Part shown: piece by piece, positions 40,008 through 47,650 of the stretch
How the letters are laid out: each line of letters opens with the position of its first letter
Position numbering within the stretch: the stretch's first letter is position 1
Program-made: the position numbers and the translations under genes
The notes under the pieces: model-generated
Seen by the model: the letters and a program-made list of their open reading frames with translations, nothing else
What the model was told of the DNA's origin: nothing
The model's database searches: none
Source: a bacterium
GTDB lineage: Bacteria > Desulfobacterota > Deferrisomatia > Deferrisomatales > Deferrisomataceae
Assembly: GCA_027021615.1 (NCBI GenBank)
Contig: JALUTY010000034.1
Coordinates: 62,001-126,000, forward strand
Length of the DNA stretch: 64,000 nt
Direction of reading: 5' to 3'

Positions 40008-40753
40008 CACACGCCCTTCAGGACACGGACCAGCTCTTCCAGCTGGGTGTCCAGCCTCGCGTCGATCTCCGCCGTGGGCGTCTGAACCCGGCACCCTCCT
40101 CGGCCCACCGACGGATCCTCCACCACCGTGAGCTGGCGAATCCCGTCCACAGCTTCCAGCAAGGTGGGCTTGGCCTCCACTGCCACCTCTAGGTCGGCAG
40201 GGTGGACCCGTACCGTGACCTGCTCCCGATCGGCCAAGGCCTGTAGGGCCCGCCCCACCACGTGCACCACCGCCCCCTCACACTGCTCGGCGAGCGGCCC
40301 CAGCATCTTTCGTACCAGCTCCAGCACCAGATCCAGCACCTGGGCCCGTGCCTCTTCATACAGCCGGGGCTTCCATTCGGCCAGCTCCCGCAGCAGGGTC
40401 TCCAGGGCCTCGGTCCGCCCGGCCGCCTCTGCCAGGGCCTCCTCCCGGCCCTGTCGGGTTCCCTCCTCTCGGGCGGCCGCCCGGATCCTGCCGGCCTCCT
40501 CCCGGGCCCTCCGCAGAATCTGCTCGGCCTCCTCCTGGGCCCGTGACCGGGGGTCGGGAGGGGCAGGCCCCTCGGCCGGCTCCTGGGGATCGGCCACGAC
40601 CTTTGCGCCTTGGGGCTCGTCGGGGAGATCTTCGAAGGCCTGAGGCTCGAACCGGCGCACCCCCTCTCCTCCACCGGCCTGCGCCCCTCGGGCTCCGGGG
40701 TCCAGATCGGCCCATCGAAACGGTCGAATCGGGGGGGAGGACTTCTCGCCCAT
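40007..40753 (-). CDS. fliH: Flagellar assembly protein FliH
   Basis: A 248-residue peripheral stator of the FliI ATPase. The N-terminal half is Pro/Glu-rich; residues about 70-120 form an Arg/Glu/Ala coil ([20 protein letters not shown] with GxxxG-like spacing). The C-terminal V-type E-subunit-like domain includes [29 protein letters not shown] and [16 protein letters not shown] at 40753; 116 bases separate it from fliG, in which no gene is seen. Confidence 0.92.
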   Translation of the reverse strand: MGEKSSPPIRPFRWADLDPGARGAQAGGGEGVRRFEPQAFEDLPDEPQGAKVVADPQEPAEGPAPPDPRSRAQEEAEQILRRAREEAGRIRAAAREEGTRQGREEALAEAAGRTEALETLLRELAEWKPRLYEEARAQVLDLVLELVRKMLGPLAEQCEGAVVHVVGRALQALADREQVTVRVHPADLEVAVEAKPTLLEAVDGIRQLTVVEDPSVGRGGCRVQTPTAEIDARLDTQLEELVRVLKGV

Positions 40754-40869
40754 GGAAACCGATCCTTTTTTGCGAGGGGGCTGAACCAGTCGAAAAAAGG
40801 GCGGCGAGCCTCCCCCTCAAAGGGAGGGCGCGCCCGGAGAGTTCCCGCGGAGAGCCCTGTTGCCCCGCC

Positions 40870-41880
40870 TCAGATGTACTCGTCCTCGTCGCCCCCGGCG
40901 AGCACGACCACCCCCTCCTCTTCGAGCTGGCGTACGATCTCGGTGATCGTGGACTGGGCCTCGGTGACCTCGCTCACCCGGACCGGGCCCAGAAAGGACA
41001 TCTCCTCCTTGAGGGTCTCCACGGCTCGTGAGCTCATGTTCCGGAAGAACTTCTCCTGGAGGTCGGGGCTCGCGCCCTTCAGGGCCACCACCAGGGCGTT
41101 CTTGTCGACCCGCTTCAGGATCTCCTGGATCGCCTTGTCGGGCAGGTACTGGATGTCGTCGAACACGAACATGAGCTGTCGGATGTGGGCGGCGAGCTCC
41201 GGGTTCTCCTGCTCCATGCGGTCCAGAATGTTCTTGGACTCGGTGCGGCCCATCCGGTTCAGGATCTCGGCCACGGTCTTTACCCCCTGGACCTCAATGG
41301 AGGAGCCGGCCATGGATGCGATCTTTTTGTCCAGGATCTCGGAGACCTTCTTCACCACCTCCGGGCTGATCTCCTCCAGGCTCGCCATCCTCCGGGCCAC
41401 CTCTACCTGCAGCTCGCTCGGCAGGCTCGAGATGGCGTGGGCGGCCTTGGCCGCGTCCAGGTGGGACAAGATGAACGCGATGGTCTGGGGGTGCTCCTTC
41501 TGGATGATCTTGCTGAGCAGGCGTGGGTCCGCCTTGCGCAGGTTCTGGAAGCCCGGGCCCTGGTCCAGGTACTTCACCAACCGCTCCAGGATCTCCCGGC
41601 ATCTCTCGGGGGGCAGGCTCTTACGCAGGATCTTCTTGGCGAACTCCACCCCCCCTTGGAGAACGTAAGACCGGGCCAGGGCGAGGGTGTGGAACTCCTC
41701 GATCACCGCCTCCGCCTCTTCCGGGCTGGCCTTCTCGAGCACGGCCACCTCCCGGGTGATTTCCTGGATCTCCTCGTCCCGCAGGTGCGGGAACAGGGCC
41801 TCCGAGGCCTCCTCCCCCAGGGCCACCAGGAGGATCGCCGCCTTGCGCAGCCCCGGGATCTCTTGGACGTCCTGCGCCAA
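40870..41880 (-). CDS. fliG: Flagellar motor switch protein FliG
   Basis: A 336-residue rotor protein. The N-terminal FliF-binding domain (GLRKAAILLVALGEEASEAL), middle domain with HPQTIAFILSHLDAAKAA, and C-terminal torque domain (MFVFDDIQYLPDKAIQEIL, VALKGASPDLQEKFFRNMS) are complete, including the charged residues that meet the stator. It follows fliF by three bases. Confidence 0.97.
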   Translation of the reverse strand: MAQDVQEIPGLRKAAILLVALGEEASEALFPHLRDEEIQEITREVAVLEKASPEEAEAVIEEFHTLALARSYVLQGGVEFAKKILRKSLPPERCREILERLVKYLDQGPGFQNLRKADPRLLSKIIQKEHPQTIAFILSHLDAAKAAHAISSLPSELQVEVARRMASLEEISPEVVKKVSEILDKKIASMAGSSIEVQGVKTVAEILNRMGRTESKNILDRMEQENPELAAHIRQLMFVFDDIQYLPDKAIQEILKRVDKNALVVALKGASPDLQEKFFRNMSSRAVETLKEEMSFLGPVRVSEVTEAQSTITEIVRQLEEEGVVVLAGGDEDEYI

Positions 41881-41883
41881 CGC

Positions 41884-43482
41884 TCACTCCTCCGTCAGCC
41901 AGCTTCGGATCAGCTGAGCCGCCACCTCGGGCTCACGCCGGATCATCTCCACCAGACGCTGCTTCAGCAGCTCGCGGCGCACCGCCTCGGTGGGGGTCTT
42001 CTCTTCGATGTGGACCTCTTCCTCCTCGGCCTCCCCTTCGAGGCGTTTCTCCATCTCGGCTACGGTGACCGGTTCTGTGATCTCGGGCGCCTCGGGCGCA
42101 CGGGTAAGCCACCGCACCAACGGTTTGAGCACCCCAAACACGATGAGCACGGCCAGCACGAGAATCAGGCCGTAACGCATGTACGGAAGGAGGTCGGGTG
42201 AGGTCCACCACGGACCGGCCCGGGCCACCTCCACCTCCCCCGGCTGGAACGGGATACTGGTCACCTCGACCGCATCCCCCCTCTGGGGATCGACTCCCAC
42301 CGCCTTCTCCACCAGAGCCTTGAGCCGTGAGAGTTCCTCGTCCGACCGGGGCACGAACTCCCGTCCGTTCTCCCCCTCCCGGTACGTGCCGTCCACGGCC
42401 ACGGCCACCGACAGACGTTTCAGGTTGCCAGGCCCCCTCTCCAGCCGGGTAATCCGCTTCGAGACCTCGTAGTTGACCGTCTCGGTCTCCCGGCTCGATG
42501 CGCCTCCTTTGCCCGTCGCCTGACCGGCGGTCCCCTGGCCCACGTTGGAGGCCACCCCCGGAACCCCCGCAGGCCCGGCCGGGCCCGTGGTGGTCTCGCT
42601 CACTCGCTCCTCGCTCCGGACCGCCACCCCCTCGGGGTCGTAGGTCTCGGCCGTCTCCTCCACCCGGGAGAAGTCGAACTCAGCCGCCACCTGAACCACC
42701 GCGCTGCCCGCGCCCAGCATCCGCTCCAGCAGGGCCCGCACCCGGCGTTCCACGTCCTTTTCGAACGCCCGTTTGTACTCCAGCTGGCTTGCGGCCAGGA
42801 ACCCGGGCTCGTCCCCCTCCTGCCGGTACAGCACATTGCCCCGGGTGTCGACCACGGTGACCCTCTCCGGCGACAGTCCCTCCACGCTCGACGACACCAG
42901 GTACACTACGCCGCGGACCTGCTTCGCGGTGAGGGATCGGCCGGGAGCCAACTGGAGCACCACCGAGGCCGAGGCGGGCTCTGCCTCGGTCTCGAACAGC
43001 TTCTTTTCGGGGAGCACCAGGTGGACCCGCGCTCCCTGCACCCCCTCCATGTGGCGGATGGTGCGAGTGAGCTCCCCCTCCAGCGCCCGGCCGTAGTTGA
43101 CCTTCTGGGCAAAGTCGGTCATGCCGAAGCTCGACCGGTCGAAGATCTCGTACCCCACCAGGCCTCCCTGGGGGATCCCCTCGCCGGCCAGCTGGAGCCG
43201 GATCTCGTACACCCGGTCCGAGGGTACGAACACGGCTGTCCCCCCCGCCTCGAGACGGTAGGGGACTCCCTCGGCCTTCAGCTTTTCCACGACTTGGTAG
43301 GCGTCTTCGGGGGCGAGTCGACTAAACAGGAGGGTGTACTCAGGCGTACCGGCCCACAGCACCAAGGCTGTGAGGCCGGCCAGGAGGACAGCGGTCACCC
43401 CTACGAGGGTGAGGCGCTGGGTTAGGGTGAGCCTGCCCCACAGCTCCCGTGCTTGGGCCAGGCTGGCGTCCCCAAAGGCCAT
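41884..43482 (-). CDS. fliF: Flagellar M-ring protein FliF
   Basis: A 532-residue protein that forms the MS ring. The first membrane helix (LVGVTAVLLAGLTALVLW) is followed by YTLLFSRLAPEDAYQVVEKL and the ring-building domain (GLVGYEIFDRSSFGMTDFAQ). The large periplasmic domain holds VEDTRG-like VVDTRGNVLY and YKRAFEKDVERRV. A second helix (YMRYGLILVLAVLIVFGVL) precedes the cytoplasmic FliG-binding tail. It is preceded by 107 bases of non-coding DNA after fliE. Confidence 0.97.
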   Translation of the reverse strand: MAFGDASLAQARELWGRLTLTQRLTLVGVTAVLLAGLTALVLWAGTPEYTLLFSRLAPEDAYQVVEKLKAEGVPYRLEAGGTAVFVPSDRVYEIRLQLAGEGIPQGGLVGYEIFDRSSFGMTDFAQKVNYGRALEGELTRTIRHMEGVQGARVHLVLPEKKLFETEAEPASASVVLQLAPGRSLTAKQVRGVVYLVSSSVEGLSPERVTVVDTRGNVLYRQEGDEPGFLAASQLEYKRAFEKDVERRVRALLERMLGAGSAVVQVAAEFDFSRVEETAETYDPEGVAVRSEERVSETTTGPAGPAGVPGVASNVGQGTAGQATGKGGASSRETETVNYEVSKRITRLERGPGNLKRLSVAVAVDGTYREGENGREFVPRSDEELSRLKALVEKAVGVDPQRGDAVEVTSIPFQPGEVEVARAGPWWTSPDLLPYMRYGLILVLAVLIVFGVLKPLVRWLTRAPEAPEITEPVTVAEMEKRLEGEAEEEEVHIEEKTPTEAVRRELLKQRLVEMIRREPEVAAQLIRSWLTEE

Positions 43483-43589
43483 GGACTAGGCTCTCATCCG
43501 GATTTCTGGGTTCGGTTCGGTCTCCTCCCCCTTAGTTTCCGGGTTCTGCGGCCGAATTTCCAGTGGCAATTGCGCCCTCCCCGGGCCGG

Positions 43590-43874
43590 CTATACCTGCA
43601 TCCGCATGATCTCCTGGTAGGCGTCCAGGATCTTCTGGCGCACCTCCATCATCAGCTTGAACGCCACGTCGGCCTTTTCCACCGCCACCATGGCCTCCTG
43701 GATGTCCCCCCCGCCCTGGGCGGCGCGGGTCACGGCCGCGTCCGCCTCCTGCTGAAGGGTGTCGACCTTCTCCAGGCTCTCGGCCAAAAACTCGCCGAAG
43801 TCCTTGGACGGCTTGGCCGAGGCCTTGGCCCCGGGGGCCTGGGGCAGGCCGACCCCTGCGATCTCCTTCACCAT
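43590..43874 (-). CDS. fliE: Flagellar rod-MS ring junction protein FliE
   Basis: A 94-residue protein. FGEFLAESLEKVDTLQQEAD, MVAVEKADVAFKLMMEVRQK and ILDAYQEIMRMQV at the end are diagnostic. FliE links the MS ring to the rod. Two ATGs are possible; 43874 has a better distance from the GGGAGGGAG site than 43880. Confidence 0.95.
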   Translation of the reverse strand: MVKEIAGVGLPQAPGAKASAKPSKDFGEFLAESLEKVDTLQQEADAAVTRAAQGGGDIQEAMVAVEKADVAFKLMMEVRQKILDAYQEIMRMQV

Positions 43875-43900
43875 GGCCATCTCCCTCCCGGGCCGTCCGG

Positions 43901-44326
43901 TCAGATCTCCAGGGCCCGCAGCAGCATGTTCTTGGTGGCCTCGATCACGGTCACGTTCGCCTCGTAGGAGCGGGCTGCGCTCAGAAGGTTCACCATCTCC
44001 ACGGGAACCTCCACGTTGGGGTAGGCCACGAACCCCTGGGTATCGGCGTCGGGGTGCCCCGGCTCGTAGCGTAGCCGCGGGGGGCTCGGGTCCTCCACAA
44101 CGTCTGCCACCCGAACCCCCCGTACGGCCCCGGCCAACACGTCGTCAAAGGCACGAGCCACCGGGGTGGCCTCGAACACCACGTCCCGCCGGCGGTACGG
44201 TCCCCCTTCGGGGGTACGCGTGGTCTGGGCGTTGGCCAGGTTCGACGCCACGGCCTCCATGCGGGATCTCTGCGCCGCGAGGGCCGAAGCGGACACGTCC
44301 ATCACTCGGAACCACCCGCTGTTCAT
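43901..44326 (-). CDS. flgC: Flagellar basal-body rod protein FlgC
   Basis: A 141-residue proximal rod protein. RMEAVASNLANAQTTRTPEG is the rod signature near the N-terminus; GFVAYPNVEVPVEMVNLLSA with ARSYEANVTVIEATKNML forms the C-terminal helix. ATG at 44326 overlaps the flgB stop (ATGA). Confidence 0.96.
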   Translation of the reverse strand: MNSGWFRVMDVSASALAAQRSRMEAVASNLANAQTTRTPEGGPYRRRDVVFEATPVARAFDDVLAGAVRGVRVADVVEDPSPPRLRYEPGHPDADTQGFVAYPNVEVPVEMVNLLSAARSYEANVTVIEATKNMLLRALEI

Positions 44327-44718
44327 GGTGTGGGCCTCCCTGTGATCGCTTCCTTGAGCTTGCGGAACCGGCTGCCAAGCACTCGCGTCAGGAACTGGTA
44401 CTCGATCTGGTTCTGCGCGATCTTGGCCATCTCTCGGTCGATATCCACGTCGTTCCCGTCGCGTCGCGGCGTTCCTCCCGCCGCTACCACCGTCTGCCGG
44501 CCGGCACCCCTGGTGCCCCCGAGATGGCGCGGATCGGTGGCGGCCAACCGCAACCCCTGACGAGCCATGGCCCGATCGAACCGAACGTCCAGGGCTTGGT
44601 ATCCCGGCGTGTCCGCGTTGGCCACGTTGGCCGCCAGCACCGCCTGCCTGCGCTGACGGTAGCGCAGCTCCTCCACCAGCGGCCCCACGACCCCTTCCAT
44701 CGCTCGAAGAAACCCCAC
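44323..44718 (-). CDS. flgB: Flagellar basal-body rod protein FlgB
   Basis: A 131-residue rod protein. RQRRQAVLAANVANADTPGY is the rod signature, and DREMAKIAQNQIEYQFLTRV the C-terminal helix. GTG at 44718 is chosen over ATG at 44700 because GGAGGAGAGG lies just before it and the resulting spacing to the rod signature is normal for FlgB. It is the first gene of the flgB-to-flgE operon, 45 bases after the expected start of a sigma-54 promoter. Confidence 0.94.
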   Translation of the reverse strand: MGFLRAMEGVVGPLVEELRYRQRRQAVLAANVANADTPGYQALDVRFDRAMARQGLRLAATDPRHLGGTRGAGRQTVVAAGGTPRRDGNDVDIDREMAKIAQNQIEYQFLTRVLGSRFRKLKEAITGRPTP

Positions 44719-44772
44719 CTCGCCTCTCCTCCGTGCCCGTCGCCTCTTCCGGTCGCTCCGGGTCGAGACCCT

Positions 44773-44789
44773 TGCAAGGACGAGGCCAG
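44773..44789 (-). promoter_or_regulatory. Sigma-54 promoter of the flgB-flgE operon
   Basis: On the minus strand CTGGCCTCGTCCTTGCA has the invariant GG and GC ten bases apart, with TGGC at -24 and TTGCA at -12. The start of transcription should be near 44761, leaving about 43 bases to the flgB GTG. The -12 box lies within CCTTGCAAGG, and a second CTTGCAAGG is 57 bases upstream (44828-44836), also with a GG ten bases before its GC. The FleR-like activator gene is just upstream. Confidence 0.75.
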
Positions 44790-44877
44790 CCACCCCGTCC
44801 CGCCCGGTTGTCCGAGCTTTCGTGCTTCTTGCAAGGCCGTCTCCCCCCACAGGTCCGGTTTCTCCCCCCCGGGAGGG

Positions 44878-46218
44878 TCAGCCCTCTCCCCCCGGATCGG
44901 TCCCTTCCACCCCGTAGGTCTTGAGCTTGGCCCGCAGGGTCTTCACGTTGATGCCCAGGGCCCGGGCCGTGGCCTTCTTGTTGTGACCGTGCTGGGCATA
45001 CGCGGCCAGGATGATCTTTCGTTCCATCTCGTCTAAAGTCCCGTCGACCCGGATCCCGCCCTCCGGGCGGAGAGCGGCCTCCTCCAGGAACAGGTGCTCC
45101 GGCCCCACCTGCCCGCCCCGGCAGATCACGGCCGCCCTCTCCACCGCGTTCTGCAGCTCCCGGACGTTGCCCGGCCAGTCGTGGGCCAGCAGGACCTTCT
45201 CCGCGGCCGACGTGAGGGTGGCCTCCCCCAACCCATACGCCCGACAGGCAGCGGCCAGGAAATGCCTCGCCAGGGGGAGGATGTCCCTGCGACGCCCCCG
45301 GAGGGGCGGCACCTGGATCGGGATCACCTGGAGCCGGTAGTACAGATCCTCCCGGAACCGACCCCGGCGCACCTCCTCGGGCAGGTCCCGGTTCGTTGTG
45401 GCCACCACCCGGAGCTCCAGCGGAATCGTCCTGCGTCCCCCCACCCGCTCCACCTCCCGCTCCTGGAGCACCCGAAGGAGCTTGGCCTGCAGCGCCGGCT
45501 CCATCTCACTCACCTCGTCCAGCAGCAGGGTTCCCCCCTGGGCCTGCTCGAACCGGCCCGGCCGGGCCTCGGAGGCCCCGGTGAACGCGCCCTTCTCGTG
45601 GCCGAACAGCTCGCTTTCCATGAGATTGGCCGGGATCGCCGCGCAGTTTACCCCCACGAACGGCCCCTCGGCCCACGGGGAGAGCTCGTGGATTCTGCGG
45701 GCCACCACCTCTTTCCCCGTCCCGCTCTCACCGGTGATCAGCACGGTGGCCCTGGTGGCCGCGGCCGCATCCACCAGGCCCAGCACCCGCTCCATGGCCG
45801 GGTCCTCGGCCACGAACGGTGTTCGAGGCCTTCCCCTCCGAGGGGCCGCCGGCCGCCCCAGCACCGCGGACACCTTGGCGAGCAGCACGTCCGGGCCAAA
45901 CGGCTTCTGCAGAAAATCCACGGCGCCCCGCTTCATACTCTCCACGGCCGCGTCCACGGAGCCGTGGGCCGTGATCACCAGGGCGGGGGTGTGGGGCGCG
46001 GCCGCGCTCATCCGCTCCAGCAGCTCGATCCCCCCCACCCGGGGCATGCGCAGATCGGTCACCACCAGATCGAACCCCTGCCGCCGCACCAAGTCCAACG
46101 CCTCCTGCCCGTCCGCGGCCAGGGTGCATTGGTACCCGGCCTTGCGCAGGGTGAGCTCCAGCGCCAGGCGCATGTCCGGGTCGTCGTCCACCACCAGCAG
46201 ATGCCTTGCGTTGCTCAC
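44878..46218 (-). CDS. fleR: FleR/FlgR-like sigma-54-dependent response regulator
   Basis: A 446-residue NtrC-type activator. The receiver domain (VVDDDPDMRLALELTL, Asp in LVVTDLRMPRVGG, Lys in DFLQKPFG) leads to an AAA+ domain with ITGESGTGKEVVARRIHELS, the GHEKGAFTGASE loop, TLLLDEVSEM, REDLYYRLQVIPIQVPPLRGR and DWPGNVRELQNAVE. The C-terminus is a Fis-like helix-turn-helix (HGHNKKATARALGINVKTL). It probably switches on flagellar sigma-54 promoters such as that before flgB, in response to the kinase encoded at 46433. The kinase gene is upstream on the same strand, separated by a repeat-filled gap. Confidence 0.9.
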   Translation of the reverse strand: MSNARHLLVVDDDPDMRLALELTLRKAGYQCTLAADGQEALDLVRRQGFDLVVTDLRMPRVGGIELLERMSAAAPHTPALVITAHGSVDAAVESMKRGAVDFLQKPFGPDVLLAKVSAVLGRPAAPRRGRPRTPFVAEDPAMERVLGLVDAAAATRATVLITGESGTGKEVVARRIHELSPWAEGPFVGVNCAAIPANLMESELFGHEKGAFTGASEARPGRFEQAQGGTLLLDEVSEMEPALQAKLLRVLQEREVERVGGRRTIPLELRVVATTNRDLPEEVRRGRFREDLYYRLQVIPIQVPPLRGRRRDILPLARHFLAAACRAYGLGEATLTSAAEKVLLAHDWPGNVRELQNAVERAAVICRGGQVGPEHLFLEEAALRPEGGIRVDGTLDEMERKIILAAYAQHGHNKKATARALGINVKTLRAKLKTYGVEGTDPGGEG

Positions 46219-46240
46219 CGAGCAATCTCCGTTCGGGAAC

Positions 46241-46395
46241 TGGGAAGCTAGAAAGCTGGGAGGCTAGGAAGCCCAAACCCTCTTTGCTGCCTGAGCGTTC
46301 CAGACACAACCACGCCTCTGGGCCACCCTCTCACGCTCCGGGGGCACGAGGTCTGTGGGAGAGCCGCGCGCGGCCGGAAGCGGGCCCCATGCCCC
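46241..46395. repeat. Repeat blocks between fleS and fleR
   Basis: Bases 46241-46348 (GCTAGAAAGCTGGGAGGCTA, then CCTCTTTGC, GACACAACC, CACCCTCTCACGCTCCGGGG) match 33571-33687 in the same orientation. Bases 46361-46395 (GCCGCGCGCGGCCGGAAGCG, then GGCCCCATGCCCC) are an inverted copy of 28971-29000 and 33781-33812. The remaining bases to 46432 show no gene. The insertion splits what is normally an adjoining kinase-regulator pair. Confidence 0.65.
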
Positions 46396-46432
46396 GTCCG
46401 ACGAGAACTCTCGGTTTGAACGCGACTCGGTA

Positions 46433-47650
46433 TCACGGTTCGGGGGGCGTGGCCCTCAGCCGGTCCGCCGGGAACGACAGGGTGAACCGGGCTCCTCCCC
46501 AGGGGGAGCCGTCCACTGCCACCCAGCCGCCGTGGGCCGCCACGATCCGCTGGACGATGGCGAGCCCCAGCCCCACCCCCCGGGCCCGGGTGGTGTAGAA
46601 CGGGTCGAAGATCCGCTCCCGCTCCTCCTCCGGCACTCCCGGGCCGTTGTCCCACACGCACACCCGCGCCGCCGCAGGCTCCTCGGAGCCCCCCGACGCG
46701 CACTCCACCCGAACCCTCCCTCCCGCTTCCACGGCCTGGGCCGCGTTGAGCATAACGTTCAGCAGGGCCTGGCGGACCAGGTCCGGGTCCACCCGCACCG
46801 GCGCCGGACAAAGGTCCTCCTCCAGGATCGCCCCCTTGGCTCGGATCGCTGACCGAGCGTAGACAGCCGCCTCGGCCACCACCTCACTCAGGTCGACCGC
46901 TTGACACCGCGGCTCAACCTGCCGCGCAAACAGAAGCAGGTTCCCCGTGATCCGGGAGAGGTTTTGGAGCCCCTTGAGCACCTGACCCGCGAGGTCCTCG
47001 TGGGCTGTGCCCCGCAGCTCCCCCACCAGGTGGTGGGCGAACAGCTCCAGGCTGCCCAGTGGGTTCCGGATCTCGTGGGCGATGCCGGCGGCCATCTGGC
47101 CCATGGCCACCAAGCGCCGGTTCCGCTCCTCCTGCTCCTCGAGCAGCCGCAGGCGGGTCACATCCTGGAACACCACCACCCGTCCCAGCACCTCCCCGAC
47201 CTCCCCGCGGAGAGGCGACACCCGAAGCCCCAACAACACCCTGCGGCCGTCACCCCGGTTCAGGGTGACGACCGGCCTCGAAACGGCCTCCAGCGCGTCG
47301 AGATCGGCCTCGGCCGGGTCCTCGAACCGGAACACCTGGGAGAACGGCTTCCCCACGGCCTCCGGTCCGAACCCCGTGATCTCCTGGGCAGCCCGGTTCA
47401 GAGTCGAGATCCGGCCCTCCGGGTCCACGGCCACCACCCCGCTGGGCACGCTCTCCAACAGGTGCTCCAGATAGCTCGTGAGGCGGGCCCTCTCCGTCAG
47501 GGAGCGGTCCAGCTCCCGGTCCTTCGCCTCCAAGCGCCTGCGGAGCTCTCGCACCTCGTCCTGGAGCCTGGCGTACGATCCCTGGAGCCGTTCGGTGGCC
47601 TCTTGGAACCTCAGCATTGCCTCCCGAAGCTCCTCGGGGATCGCGGTCAC
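46433..47650 (-). CDS. fleS: FleS-like PAS histidine kinase
   Basis: A 405-residue soluble kinase without membrane segments. A coiled coil (about residues 8-60) precedes a PAS domain (LLESVPSGVVAVDPEGRIST...NRAAQEITGFGPEAVGKPFS). The HisKA motif is AAGIAHEIRNPLGSLELF, and ATPase boxes are LLNVMLNAAQAVEAGG, VWDNGPGVPEEE, FDPFYTTRARG and VGLGLAIVQRI. It is closest to FleS/AtoS-type kinases working with NtrC-like partners, here the FleR-like regulator. GTG start overlaps the TPR gene stop (GTGA). Confidence 0.88.
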   Translation of the reverse strand: MTAIPEELREAMLRFQEATERLQGSYARLQDEVRELRRRLEAKDRELDRSLTERARLTSYLEHLLESVPSGVVAVDPEGRISTLNRAAQEITGFGPEAVGKPFSQVFRFEDPAEADLDALEAVSRPVVTLNRGDGRRVLLGLRVSPLRGEVGEVLGRVVVFQDVTRLRLLEEQEERNRRLVAMGQMAAGIAHEIRNPLGSLELFAHHLVGELRGTAHEDLAGQVLKGLQNLSRITGNLLLFARQVEPRCQAVDLSEVVAEAAVYARSAIRAKGAILEEDLCPAPVRVDPDLVRQALLNVMLNAAQAVEAGGRVRVECASGGSEEPAAARVCVWDNGPGVPEEERERIFDPFYTTRARGVGLGLAIVQRIVAAHGGWVAVDGSPWGGARFTLSFPADRLRATPPEP

